Positions 1 to 8,369 of a DNA stretch of 64,000 nucleotides are shown here, piece by piece. This DNA comes from Bdellovibrio sp047344985 (lineage in GTDB: Bacteria; Bdellovibrionota; Bdellovibrionia; Bdellovibrionales; Bdellovibrionaceae): NCBI RefSeq assembly GCF_047344985.1, contig NZ_CP178861.1, positions 930,001 through 994,000 of the forward strand, read 5' to 3'. A model generated the notes under the pieces. It was given only the letters and a program-made list of their open reading frames with translations. It was not told the DNA's origin and ran no database searches. Position numbers and translations under genes: made by a program. Positions within the stretch are counted from its first letter, which is position 1; every line of letters starts with the position of its first letter.

Positions 1-192
1 AATCCACGAGTGCACGGAAAAGTATCCACGCCAAGCAAAGGTTCTTGCGGCGTAAACTTGCACCGCGGCTTCTTTTTCTTTGTGGGGATCTGGAGCGAGG
101 CCCGCACTGTCACGCGAAGCCGTACGCCAATCCTGTGCGGAAGCGGAGGTCACATTGAGAAGGGAAGCTAGAAGAATCGAGAAAAGTTTCAT
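1..192 (-). CDS. DUF3750 family exported protein (N-terminal part, runs off left edge)
   Basis: The reverse strand reads a methionine start at 192 followed by a short signal peptide (MKLFSILLASLLNVTSASAQ) and then DWRTASRDSAGLAPDP and AVQVYAARTFAWRGYFSVHSW. This wording is characteristic of DUF3750 proteins as I know them. Only 64 residues are inside the window, and the rest lies to the left. The family has no settled function. The signal peptide puts the product in the periplasm or outer membrane. The gene is separated from the next minus-strand gene by a terminator at 257-287, so it has its own promoter somewhere in 193-256. Family call fairly sure from the N-terminus; function unknown. Confidence 0.7.
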   Translation of the reverse strand, partial: MKLFSILLASLLNVTSASAQDWRTASRDSAGLAPDPHKEKEAAVQVYAARTFAWRGYFSVHSWI

Positions 193-256
193 GGGTCTAT
201 TATAGACCGGGATTTTATCTTTTTCGTGAAATAAATGATGAGATTTCCTTAAAAAT

Positions 257-287
257 AAAAACCCCGACTTTTTAGATCGGGGTTTTT
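257..287 (-). terminator. Rho-independent terminator downstream of the 309-1220 lipoprotein gene
   Basis: An 11-bp perfect stem (AAAAACCCCGA / TCGGGGTTTTT) with a 9-nt loop. Read on the minus strand it is followed by a T-rich run, so it ends the minus-strand operon 3492-309. The symmetric A/T flanks could let it work in both directions. Confidence 0.8.
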
Positions 288-308
288 GAAAATCACTGTA
301 AAAGAAAA

Positions 309-1220
309 TTAGTGAGCTTTACGAAGGATGAAGTTGCCTTCAAACCCTTTGATGTTGGTTCTCCAAGAACCTTTGTACTCGTCACCAATCAAAGTTCCCT
401 CAAACGTCGCCTGGTATGGAGAATTGTTTGGATTGTAGCGGGGCTTTCCAGTCAAAGTCAGAGTCGCTGGAGTCAACTCTGGTTGGTAAACCGCCGTTAA
501 GGTCAAAGACACTGTTTCACCCGGATCATCATCGCGTTTGAATTCGCCGATCAGCAATGGAACGGCGCCATCTTTGATAACCTGCAAAGTGATTTTAAAT
601 CCAAACTTAACTTTTCCGTCTACGACGTTGCTGCCGGCGTAAGTGCCTGCGATGCTTTCGTACTGACGACGAAGTCTTTCGTAGTATTCGTTTTGCTCGT
701 TGTTGCCTGGAACATTGTTTTCAGAAGAAGACAATGTCAGGTTCAAAGCACCAATAACTCCCGAGACAGACTTCACTTGGCCGACAATTTGCTGACCGCG
801 AATTTGTGCATTGATCGTGTGAATATCATCAGGTCCCAAATTGCTTTCGCCTGCAGTTCCCACCACAGAGTTCGTAAAAATCAACTGAGAGCTTTGCGGA
901 ATGTAACGGATTTTGAAGTTGTAGCCGGGTCCTACTGGATTAAGCTTTTTGTAGTTTCCGCGCAAAACCAAGCGGTAGATATCTTCGCCATCTGAATTTT
1001 TGCCGATAGGCTCTGACAATGTGAAAAGGCGCAGCTCCACGTCTTGTTGTGAGTTTGGTGTTGTTAGTTTTCCGCCGTAAGTTCCAGCTACTTTTTCGAA
1101 GTTGTTGGATTGCTCTTGAAGGTCCGCCGCTTCTTTCGAGTTGTTTTTTGATTTGTCTTTATCAAATGCGCAAGCTGTTAAGCTTAGAATCGCAACTGAA
1201 AGGATTAATTTTTTCAACAT
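309..1220 (-). CDS. Lipoprotein with two tandem beta-rich domains
   Basis: A 303-residue protein with a lipoprotein signal peptide and lipobox LTAC (acylated Cys17), so it is membrane anchored facing the periplasm or cell surface. The mature part contains two related halves: one starts near residue 42 with VAGTYGGKL and the second near residue 190 with IAGTYAGS. Each continues as alternating hydrophobic strands, as expected for small beta-barrel or sandwich modules duplicated in tandem. The start at 1220 has a GAGGGG ribosome-binding site. The gene lies 11 bp after the TolC-like gene and is probably the last gene of the 3492-309 operon, ended by the terminator at 257-287. No enzymatic motif is visible. 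A lipoprotein accessory to the efflux/outer-membrane genes is an inference from position only. Confidence 0.75.
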   Translation of the reverse strand: MLKKLILSVAILSLTACAFDKDKSKNNSKEAADLQEQSNNFEKVAGTYGGKLTTPNSQQDVELRLFTLSEPIGKNSDGEDIYRLVLRGNYKKLNPVGPGYNFKIRYIPQSSQLIFTNSVVGTAGESNLGPDDIHTINAQIRGQQIVGQVKSVSGVIGALNLTLSSSENNVPGNNEQNEYYERLRRQYESIAGTYAGSNVVDGKVKFGFKITLQVIKDGAVPLLIGEFKRDDDPGETVSLTLTAVYQPELTPATLTLTGKPRYNPNNSPYQATFEGTLIGDEYKGSWRTNIKGFEGNFILRKAH

Positions 1221-1231
1221 ACGTGCCCCTC

Positions 1232-2713
1232 TTATTTATTATACTCAGAAGACGCAGAGTCATCTGGAATCAATTCGTCTCTGGCTGCAGCCCATTCGTT
1301 CAGGGCGATAGCATAATCACCCACGGCGCGACTGTACTGAACTTCAGAGTCGAAGAAATTATTCATTGCAGTGATCAACACAGAAATATCCGTACGGCCC
1401 TGATTGTAAGAGCGGTTGAGCTCTTGCGAAGCCTTTTCCCGGAAGCCTTTCTGTTTTTCAGTACTCAAAGCAATCGCATAAGCCGCTTGAACTTTGCGCT
1501 GTGCTTGAGCTTCCGAATTTTGTGCTTCAGAAAGTTCTCGGGTCAAACGAGTTTGTTCCAGATCTTTCGTCAGCTTTCTATTGATAACAGTTTCATTTTG
1601 AATGTCTGATCCAAAGTTGTAAGCAAACTTAAGACCTGCATAATATTTTGGATGCGTTCCTGAAGCGAGTTCTGAGTAAGAATTTTCCGCCGACTCATCC
1701 GCGCCTGAAGTATAGACCTTGCCGACAAAATTCAAAGTCGGGTAGCTCAAGGACTGAGCGGCATCCAAAGACTCTTGAGCTGCTTCGACTTTGAGTTTTT
1801 GTGAACGGATTGAACGAAGATCTTCCACCTTCTTTTCAACCAGTTTTGGAACGGCTGGAATATCTTTCGGAACTTCAAACTTGATTTCGGTTCCTGGCTC
1901 TAGTGCTAGAAGTGTGAGAAGGTTTTCCAGGTTCGCAAGATAGTCTGTTGAGGCCGTTTTTACTTTTTGTTCGCGAGTTTCAAACTCCGCTTGAACTTGC
2001 GGAAGATCGCCCGGGTTGGAGTAACCCAAAGACGTTTTTCTTTTCACCGCATCGACAAGTTTTTTATAACGATCGCGAGAGTTCACAGCCTCTTTAAAGT
2101 TTTCTTGTGAAACATAAGTGTTCCAGAACTGACGGATCGCCTCAAGCACGACTTCTTCAAGTTCGTTCGCACGAGCAATATTGTTTGCCTGGTAATTGAG
2201 TTCAGCGGCATTCACTACGCCGCGATCAGCAACACCAAAAAAATTACCCAATAAAGACTGCTCTAACGTTAAGCCCGCGAGATCGGCAGTCTGCTCTGGA
2301 ATCGGAGGATTTGAAGTGATGCCTTCCGCTTCTGCTTTTTGAGAAAGACGGCTGAGTTCTAAACCCAAAACCGTTCCCGTTGTGAAAGGCTTTTTTAGGC
2401 TCGCTGTCGTTTTATAGCGTTCGTATTTTACATCCGCTGCTTGATTGGAGTTGGAAAGAAGACCCACGGTTTTGTCGTATTCAAAGCCGGTTTCGACTAA
2501 AAGTTGCCAGTCGTAAGCCGACAAAGTTTTCACCGGCTCTAAACGGAACTGTTGGTACTTCAAATTCACTTCCATTGTTTTAGGTCCCTGTTTTAAAACA
2601 AGCTCCGCAACGGATTTTTGATTCAAAGTAATTTCTTTTGGAGCAGGGGCTTTTTGCGCCCAGGCTCCTTGCATTGCTGTCGTACTAAGAAGAGTCAGAA
2701 ATAGTTTTACCAT
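1232..2713 (-). CDS. TolC-family outer membrane efflux protein
   Basis: A 493-residue exported protein: signal peptide (to about residue 20, GAWAQ), then the long heptad-rich helices and two-repeat layout of outer-membrane efflux proteins (TolC/OprM family), with YVSQENFKEAVNSRDRYKKL-type helices and YPTLNFVG/GLKFAYNFG-type strands. Length is normal for the family. Such proteins form the trimeric outer-membrane channel of tripartite exporters. It overlaps the upstream barrel gene by 7 bp, so they are co-transcribed, and it is divergent from an RND pump gene at 3694, its likely partner. No periplasmic adaptor gene lies next to them. The ATG at 2713 is used; its ribosome-binding site (AGGAAC) is rather distant. 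Confidence 0.85.
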   Translation of the reverse strand: MVKLFLTLLSTTAMQGAWAQKAPAPKEITLNQKSVAELVLKQGPKTMEVNLKYQQFRLEPVKTLSAYDWQLLVETGFEYDKTVGLLSNSNQAADVKYERYKTTASLKKPFTTGTVLGLELSRLSQKAEAEGITSNPPIPEQTADLAGLTLEQSLLGNFFGVADRGVVNAAELNYQANNIARANELEEVVLEAIRQFWNTYVSQENFKEAVNSRDRYKKLVDAVKRKTSLGYSNPGDLPQVQAEFETREQKVKTASTDYLANLENLLTLLALEPGTEIKFEVPKDIPAVPKLVEKKVEDLRSIRSQKLKVEAAQESLDAAQSLSYPTLNFVGKVYTSGADESAENSYSELASGTHPKYYAGLKFAYNFGSDIQNETVINRKLTKDLEQTRLTRELSEAQNSEAQAQRKVQAAYAIALSTEKQKGFREKASQELNRSYNQGRTDISVLITAMNNFFDSEVQYSRAVGDYAIALNEWAAARDELIPDDSASSEYNK

Positions 2714-3492
2714 GTTACTTTTGTTCCTAATTCAAAGTTGTCTTTTTGCAGAGCGATCTCGCTGCTGTCGTTGAGATTTCTTTGCGACCATTCAGTGAAA
2801 AGAGACCATTTGTTAGAGATCGCAAAATCAAGACCGTATCCCATAGCGTGGAAACCTGCTGACTTTGAGAATGCCGCAAAATCGTCAGAACTTGTTTGTG
2901 TGTAGCTTAAAGTTCCATACTGTGGAGACAAAGTGAAAGACAACCAAGCAAGACGCTCCCAAGAAACGGCCATCATAGGACCTACGCTGAACATTGTTGT
3001 ATTCAAACGAGCGTCGTCAATTTTGTAACCAGAGGCTAAAGTGGCTTCTACACTTTGAGAGGCAAATCCGGCTTTACCGCGAACGCCGAATTTCCAAAGA
3101 ACGGATTTTGTTTGGAATGGAACACTCATCACACCCAACTCAAGGCTTGGCATGACAGTGCTATCATGCTTGCTTAAATCAAAAGTTCCTGAACCTTGCT
3201 TTGTCGCCGTTCCTTCAGCTTGAAACATTTGTCCAGAGAAAGCGGCAAAGTATTTCCACGGACGAGTCACGACTTCAGGGCGAGGATCTTTCAAAGTCAG
3301 CATTCCAGAAACTTGAGCGTCGGAAGCGGCCGCTTTTTCTTGGCGTTCATCGATTTTAGATTCAGCAAGAGCTTTTTCTTTTAAAGAAAGTTCTGGTGCG
3401 GGAGTAGCAGGTGCAGAAGATTTTTTTGCAACAGGAGCTGCTCCGCAAACCACGGTGAAAAGAGTAACGACAAGAAGGAGCGACAATTTCAT
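2707..3492 (-). CDS. Predicted outer membrane beta-barrel protein
   Basis: A 261-residue exported protein. It begins with MKLSLLLVVTLFTVVCGAAP, and the C-terminus ends in TKVTW, an aromatic terminal residue typical of outer-membrane barrels recognised by BAM. The middle (residues about 85-261) alternates amphipathic strands such as KFGVRGKAGFASQSVEATL and YGLDFAISNKWSLFTEWSQR. The frame stays open to a GTG nine bases upstream, but that GTG is part of the ribosome-binding site GAGGTGGG, so ATG at 3492 is the sensible start. First gene of the minus-strand operon with the TolC-like protein. Possibly a barrel accessory to the efflux system; substrate not determinable. Confidence 0.7.
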   Translation of the reverse strand: MKLSLLLVVTLFTVVCGAAPVAKKSSAPATPAPELSLKEKALAESKIDERQEKAAASDAQVSGMLTLKDPRPEVVTRPWKYFAAFSGQMFQAEGTATKQGSGTFDLSKHDSTVMPSLELGVMSVPFQTKSVLWKFGVRGKAGFASQSVEATLASGYKIDDARLNTTMFSVGPMMAVSWERLAWLSFTLSPQYGTLSYTQTSSDDFAAFSKSAGFHAMGYGLDFAISNKWSLFTEWSQRNLNDSSEIALQKDNFELGTKVTW

Positions 3493-3530
3493 AATTCCCA
3501 CCTCGAAGACTGTATTTAAATGCGGCGTCA

Positions 3531-3559
3531 GGAATAGTCCGATGAAAGGGGCCTGTCAA
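3531..3559 (-). promoter_or_regulatory. Predicted sigma-70-type promoter for the 3492-309 operon
   Basis: On the minus strand a perfect -35 TTGACA (3559-3554) is followed after 17 bases by TATTCC (3536-3531), a weak -10. The predicted start of transcription is about 30 bases before the ATG at 3492. Confidence 0.45.
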
Positions 3560-3566
3560 CCGAAGT

Positions 3567-3588
3567 TTAGCCTCCTAAGGGGGGCTAA
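3567..3588. promoter_or_regulatory. Inverted repeat in the efflux divergent promoter region (possible operator)
   Basis: TTAGCC, ten bases, GGCTAA: a perfect 6-bp inverted repeat, just upstream of the minus-strand -35 and within the 201-base divergent region between the barrel gene and the RND gene. Its size and place fit a dimeric repressor site, but no regulator gene is adjacent. Confidence 0.3.
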
Positions 3589-3693
3589 CAAACATAAGGA
3601 TTTCAAGGCTTTGAGAGCGATGTGTTGAAAGAAAATCGTAATGACTATTTTACAGGGATTGCCTACAGTGGCGAGTCTTATGAGGAGTGTTAA

Positions 3694-6600
3694 ATGAAGC
3701 TCTCGGATATTTCGATTAAGAATCCCGTATTTGCGTGGATGTTGATGTTTGGATTGATGATTTTCGGTCTGATCTCCTTCTCTCGTATGGGTGTGAGTCA
3801 GATGCCAGACGTCGACTTTCCCACAGTGAACGTCAGCGTGACTTTGCAGGGGGCCGCGCCTGAGGTAATGGAAACGCAGGTTGTCGATCCGATTGAAAGT
3901 TCATTGATGTCGGTGGAGGGGATTCAATCCATCAAGTCGAGCAGTAAAACGGGCTCTGCAACGATTACTGTGGAGTTCGATCTCGATCGCAATATCGATG
4001 TGGCTTTGCAAGACGTGCAAGCCAAGGTGGCTGCAGCTCAACGTCTTTTGCCGGACGACGTGGATGCTCCAACGCTTTCAAAAACAAATCCCGATGACCA
4101 ACCGATCATTTGGTTGGCATTGACTTACGAAAAAGAAGATCCTGAATTCTTAATGCGTTATGCGCGCGATTATTTGAAAGACCGTTTCACAACTGTGGAA
4201 GGTGTCGGTGACATCTTCCTTGGCGGTTACACGGATCCTGTGATGCGTGTGCGTGTTCGTCCGAAAGATTTGATTCGCTATAACATTGCGGTGAGCGACG
4301 TGATGGATGCGATTGCCAGTGAACACTCCGAACTTCCTGGTGGTTATATCGAAACGGATAAAAAAACTTTCAACGTCCGCACGATGGGTGAGGCAAAAAC
4401 GGAAGAGGAATTCCGCTCTATCGTGATCAGCCGCCGTGCCGGTGCCACGGTCGCTGATCCAACGAATATGGTGAAGATCTCTCAAGTGGCCGATGCGAGC
4501 ATGGGCCTTGATAAGATCTCTCGCATGTCGCGCTTTAACGGAAAGACAGCGTTGGGGTTAGGTATTCGTAAGCAGCGTGGAACTAATGCCGTGGCTGTTG
4601 CGAAAGCCGTGAAAGAAAAAATCAACGAAATTCAAACACAGCTTCCTGAAGGTATGAAAATCCAAGTGAACTTTGACAGTACAAAGTTCATCGAGCAATC
4701 CGTGCATGAGTTGAACAAACACTTGATGCTTGCGGTGATCTTGACATCTTTGGTGTGTTGGTTGTTTTTGGGAAGTTGGTCCGCGACGTTCAACGTTTTG
4801 CTGTCTATTCCGACCTCGTTGTTGGGCGCCTTCATTGGTCTTTATTTCCTCGGTTACACCCTGAATACATTCACCTTGTTGGGTCTGACACTCGCGATTG
4901 GTATCGTCGTGGATGACGCCATCATGGTTCTAGAAAATATCTTCCGCTATAACGAAAACGGAAGAGGTCGTATTGAGTCTGCGATCTTGGGAGCGCGCGA
5001 GATTTCGTTTGCTGCGATGGCCGCAACAGCCGCCGTTATTGCGATCTTCTTACCGGTCGCCTTCATGAAGGGGATCATCGGTAAGTTCTTCATGCAATTC
5101 GGTGTGACGATCTCTATCGCGGTCTTTTTGTCATTGGTAGAGTCTTTAACGATCACACCCATGCGTTGTGCGGGTTTCGTCCATCACGGTGAAAGAACAA
5201 CGAAGATTGGTCGTGCGTTTGAAACTTTCATGGAGAACCTCAAAGTTTCTTACGACGTATGGTTACGTAAATCTTTAGAGCATCGTTGGAAAGTCGTTCT
5301 TGGTTCTATCGTTTTCGTGGCGGTGTCTTTTGTTTCAATTAAATTCTTGAACAAAGAGATGAGTCCCGCGCAGGACCAAAGTATTTTTATCGCGCGTTTG
5401 ATGCTTCCGGTGGGAACATCTTTGCCGTACACCGATCAACAGACCAAGAAGGCTGAACAATGGTTGCTTTCTCGCCCTGAAGTTCAGCAAGTGTATGCGG
5501 CTATCGGTGGTTTCGGCGGCGGTGCTTCTGATGCCAATACGACGATGATGTTTGTGACTTTGAAAGATGTGAAAGACCGTGGTAAAGACCCAGAAAAGGG
5601 AAAGCCACTTTCGCAACAAGAGTTTATGCAAGTCGCTCGTAAAGAGCTTGCGAAAATTCAAGATGTGCGTCCGGTTTTGATGGACTTGTCACAGCAAGGT
5701 TTCTCTGGCGGTCGCGGTTATCCGATTGAATTTACAATCTTGGGTTCTGACTGGGATAAACTTGCGAAGTACACGCAAGACATGATGAAAGAGATGGAAA
5801 AAAGCGGCCTGATGGTCGACGTCGATTCCAACTACCTTTTAGGTATGCCTGAAATCCAAGTGAAACCAGATCGTGTGTCCGCGGCTCAACATGGCGTGAG
5901 CATTAAGTCTATTGGTTCCACGGTGAATGCATTGATCGGCGGAGTGAAAGTCGGCGAATATCCAGAGGGTGGACACCGTTACGACATTAAAGTGAAACTT
6001 GTCGATCAGGGAAATCCGATGGATGAGATTAAAACTTTGTTCGTCGGAAACAGTCGTGGAAATTTGATTCCGCTTCCTCGCGTAACGAAAGAAGAAATGG
6101 GTTCAAGTCTGCAATCGATCTCTCGTTCCAACCGTCAACGTGCGATCACGGTGACGGCGAACTTAAAGCCGGGCGTTTCACAGCAAACGGCGATGAACTA
6201 TGTGGAAGCCACGGCGAAGAAAATGCTCGGCCCTGGTTACATGATCGATCAAGGCGGAAGCTCGAAGACGTTTAAAGAGTCATTCCAAAGTTTGATCTTT
6301 GCCTTGGTGCTAGGTCTTGTGATCGCGTACATGGTTTTGGCGAGTCAGTTCAATTCGTTTATTGATCCTGTGACGATTTTGATGGCCTTGCCGTTTAGTT
6401 TCAGCGGTGCCTTCTTTGCGTTGCTGATCACGGGTCAATCATTGAATATGTTCTCAATGATCGGTTTGTTGCTTTTGATGGGTATCGTGAAAAAGAACTC
6501 GATCTTGTTGATTGAGTTTACAAACACCGTTCGTGATCGCGGAACTCGTGATGCGAAAGCCGCATTGATTGAGGCATGTCCGATTCGTCTTCGTCCGATC

Positions 6601-6846
6601 CTAATGACTTCGATTGCAACGATTGCGGCGGCCATTCCTTCGGCGACAGCGACAGGAGCTGGTTCTGAAACAATGCGCCCGATGGCGATTTGTTTGATCG
6701 GTGGTGTGGTTGTCTCCACAGCCTTGACATTGTTCGTAGTTCCTTGCGTTTATTCATTGATGGATAAATTCAAAAAACGCGATGAGGTTCGAGAGAAAAC
6801 AAAACAAGCCTTTGCGGCTGTGGGCTCTGAAGCTCTTGACGCTTAA
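3694..6846 (+). CDS. RND-family efflux pump (HAE1/AcrB-like inner membrane transporter)
   Basis: A 1050-residue protein of standard RND length. The N-terminus (SIKNPVFAWMLMFGLMIFG) is the first membrane helix. A periplasmic loop begins near residue 35 with QMPDVDFPTVNVSV, helices 2-6 lie around residues 340-480, a second periplasmic domain spans about 560-860, and helices 8-12 follow. The proton-relay aspartates in helix 4 are present (GIVVDDAIMV, D407 and D408, the same numbering as AcrB). The start has a GAGGAG ribosome-binding site six bases upstream. It is divergent from a TolC-like channel gene. The usual adaptor (membrane fusion protein) gene is not in this window, so the pump must borrow one. 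Substrate cannot be told. The gene ends at a strong terminator. Confidence 0.92.
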   Translation: MKLSDISIKNPVFAWMLMFGLMIFGLISFSRMGVSQMPDVDFPTVNVSVTLQGAAPEVMETQVVDPIESSLMSVEGIQSIKSSSKTGSATITVEFDLDRNIDVALQDVQAKVAAAQRLLPDDVDAPTLSKTNPDDQPIIWLALTYEKEDPEFLMRYARDYLKDRFTTVEGVGDIFLGGYTDPVMRVRVRPKDLIRYNIAVSDVMDAIASEHSELPGGYIETDKKTFNVRTMGEAKTEEEFRSIVISRRAGATVADPTNMVKISQVADASMGLDKISRMSRFNGKTALGLGIRKQRGTNAVAVAKAVKEKINEIQTQLPEGMKIQVNFDSTKFIEQSVHELNKHLMLAVILTSLVCWLFLGSWSATFNVLLSIPTSLLGAFIGLYFLGYTLNTFTLLGLTLAIGIVVDDAIMVLENIFRYNENGRGRIESAILGAREISFAAMAATAAVIAIFLPVAFMKGIIGKFFMQFGVTISIAVFLSLVESLTITPMRCAGFVHHGERTTKIGRAFETFMENLKVSYDVWLRKSLEHRWKVVLGSIVFVAVSFVSIKFLNKEMSPAQDQSIFIARLMLPVGTSLPYTDQQTKKAEQWLLSRPEVQQVYAAIGGFGGGASDANTTMMFVTLKDVKDRGKDPEKGKPLSQQEFMQVARKELAKIQDVRPVLMDLSQQGFSGGRGYPIEFTILGSDWDKLAKYTQDMMKEMEKSGLMVDVDSNYLLGMPEIQVKPDRVSAAQHGVSIKSIGSTVNALIGGVKVGEYPEGGHRYDIKVKLVDQGNPMDEIKTLFVGNSRGNLIPLPRVTKEEMGSSLQSISRSNRQRAITVTANLKPGVSQQTAMNYVEATAKKMLGPGYMIDQGGSSKTFKESFQSLIFALVLGLVIAYMVLASQFNSFIDPVTILMALPFSFSGAFFALLITGQSLNMFSMIGLLLLMGIVKKNSILLIEFTNTVRDRGTRDAKAALIEACPIRLRPILMTSIATIAAAIPSATATGAGSETMRPMAICLIGGVVVSTALTLFVVPCVYSLMDKFKKRDEVREKTKQAFAAVGSEALDA

Positions 6847-6850
6847 GACG

Positions 6851-6878
6851 AAAAAAGCTCCCTTAAGGGAGCTTTTTT
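6851..6878. terminator. Bidirectional terminator between RND pump and PilZ gene
   Basis: A perfect palindrome (AAAAAAGCTCCCTT followed by its exact complement) placed between two convergent genes. T-runs follow the stem on both strands, so it can terminate both. Confidence 0.9.
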
Positions 6879-6888
6879 ATTTCTGATT

Positions 6889-7161
6889 CTAATCTAAAAA
6901 CTGAATTCCGGCTTTCACCACATTGTCATCGACGGCTTTGACCCAGATGACTTTGGCGCGCATCGGAGAAAGGCGTCCGACCTTCACTTTGATAACTTGG
7001 TCTTTTTCGACGGTTTCCATGGTTTTGATAAGAAGGGCGCAGCCCGTATAAGATTCATTGAGAATCAAAGCGACGGCCGTGGCCGCAAAGCCTGTTTCAT
7101 CATGAAAATCTATGAGGGCATGATCCAACGGATCCGGTTGAAATCGTATCGATCTCGTCAT
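6889..7161 (-). CDS. Small PilZ-like protein, degenerate c-di-GMP site
   Basis: A 90-residue single-domain protein. The fold pattern is PilZ-like: RFQPDPLDHALIDF at the start, a central LNESYTGCALL where PilZ proteins have (D/N)xSxxG, then VKVGRLSPMRAKVIWVKAV and a closing KAGIQFLD. The central motif keeps Asn, Ser and Gly (NESYTG), but the N-terminal RxxxR arginine pair is absent, so c-di-GMP binding is doubtful. The start has a good AAGGAG site nine bases upstream of ATG. It stands alone, convergent with the RND gene. A role as a non-canonical PilZ adaptor is an inference. Confidence 0.55.
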   Translation of the reverse strand: MTRSIRFQPDPLDHALIDFHDETGFAATAVALILNESYTGCALLIKTMETVEKDQVIKVKVGRLSPMRAKVIWVKAVDDNVVKAGIQFLD

Positions 7162-7262
7162 AGATGGCTCCTTAGAGTTTATTTTACCCCAAAAACCTGA
7201 AGGCGGCTTAACTTTTTAATGAATCATTAGCCTAGGCCTAAAATTTCGATTATCTTCGATAT

Positions 7263-7874
7263 ATGTATTTTGAACAAAGAACCCCCTTATTTTTGCAGTT
7301 GGGCTTTCGCGAAGAAGCCTTGCCTCAGCTAAAGGCCTACGTGGATCTTTTATGGACGGCCAACGAGGATCTCAACTTGGTCAGTCGCAAAATGACGTTT
7401 GAAGAGCTGATCGATAACCACGTGATTGACTGTCTTTTACCGCTTAAAAGATTTCCAAAAAATATCAAATCCGCGGCTGATTTCGGGGCGGGTGGGGGCC
7501 TTCCGGGAGTGATTTACGCGATTCAGTTTCCCGAAGTGAAATATCATCTTTATGAGAAGAGTCCTAAGAAGCAGGAATTCTTAAATCGCTGCAAGACCAT
7601 TGCTCCGAATTTAGAAATTCACGGGGAAATTCCAAAAGAACTCAAGGGCGTGGAGCTGGTCACAGCGCGAGGGTTTAAACCGATTGATGTGATCTTGGAA
7701 GTCAGCCGTGATTACTACAAGAAAAACGGAAAGTACTTTTTGCTCAAAGCTCGCAAGGAAAAAATCGACGAAGAAGTCGCATTGGCTCGAAAGAAATTTA
7801 AAGATCTTAAGGTTGAGATTGAACCTTTGACTTCGCCGGTTTTGGAAGTTGAACGTCATTTGGTGTTGATCTAA
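7263..7874 (+). CDS. rsmG: 16S rRNA (guanine-N7)-methyltransferase RsmG
   Basis: A 203-residue protein of normal RsmG length. RsmG methylates N7 of G527 of 16S rRNA using S-adenosylmethionine. Seen here: NLVSRKMTFEELIDNHVIDC (the family's NL-x-S/T and H-x-x-D segment), the SAM-binding loop ADFGAGGGLPGVI near residues 73-85 and the later segment VTARGFKPIDVIL, matching the ARA-type motif of the family. No clear Shine-Dalgarno sequence precedes the ATG at 7263. The next gene starts 3 bp after its stop, suggesting co-transcription. Loss of this enzyme is known to give low-level streptomycin resistance. Confidence 0.85.
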   Translation: MYFEQRTPLFLQLGFREEALPQLKAYVDLLWTANEDLNLVSRKMTFEELIDNHVIDCLLPLKRFPKNIKSAADFGAGGGLPGVIYAIQFPEVKYHLYEKSPKKQEFLNRCKTIAPNLEIHGEIPKELKGVELVTARGFKPIDVILEVSRDYYKKNGKYFLLKARKEKIDEEVALARKKFKDLKVEIEPLTSPVLEVERHLVLI

Positions 7875-7877
7875 TAA

Positions 7878-8366
7878 ATGAAATCATTTTATCGCATGAT
7901 TCCTTTTTTCTTTTTCTTAGTGACGTCTTTCACTGCATTTGCCGGTGAACCTATTCCTGCAGGCTGTACGGCATCCAGAAATTTTTCTGCGGATGCTTAC
8001 AAAGTATGGATCTCAAAAGAAACAAAGCAGACGGCAAGTGAAGAAGCGAGCCAGAGTGCGAACATTCCTGTAAATAAAAAAATCGAATTGCAACTGCATG
8101 CTAAGCAAGGCGAATTCAAGGGATTCGTGAATTTCGAAATTCCTGAAGCGGGCCCTTATGTGATTGTAACCGACGCTTATCCTCACATGGATATCACGGA
8201 GTTAACAACGAATGAGAGCTTAAACCCTACCGACTTTGGAAAGATCCGTGATTGCGGAACCGTCAGCAAAGCCTTGCGTTTTGAGTTCGCAAAACCTGGC
8301 AAGTTTCTTCTGGGGTTTACCAGTGGCCAAGGCCCTATCTTAAATGTCTTAATTTGGAAGCTTTAA
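7878..8366 (+). CDS. Exported protein of unknown function
   Basis: A 162-residue protein with a clear signal peptide (MKSFYRMIPFFFFLVTSFTAFAG, cleavage near residue 23). The mature part has two cysteines (in GCTAS and RDCGT) that could form a disulfide in the periplasm, and strand-rich text such as FKGFVNFEIPEAGPYVIV and GKFLLGFTSGQGPILNVLIW that resembles a small beta-sandwich, possibly of the bacterial pre-peptidase type. It directly follows rsmG and is probably translated from the same transcript. I do not recognise the family. Confidence 0.7.
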   Translation: MKSFYRMIPFFFFLVTSFTAFAGEPIPAGCTASRNFSADAYKVWISKETKQTASEEASQSANIPVNKKIELQLHAKQGEFKGFVNFEIPEAGPYVIVTDAYPHMDITELTTNESLNPTDFGKIRDCGTVSKALRFEFAKPGKFLLGFTSGQGPILNVLIWKL

Positions 8367-8369
8367 AGA

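Noticed and set aside
3493..3501. GTG at 3501 as start of the barrel protein
   Set aside because: The GTG is inside the ribosome-binding site GAGGTGGG for ATG 3492.
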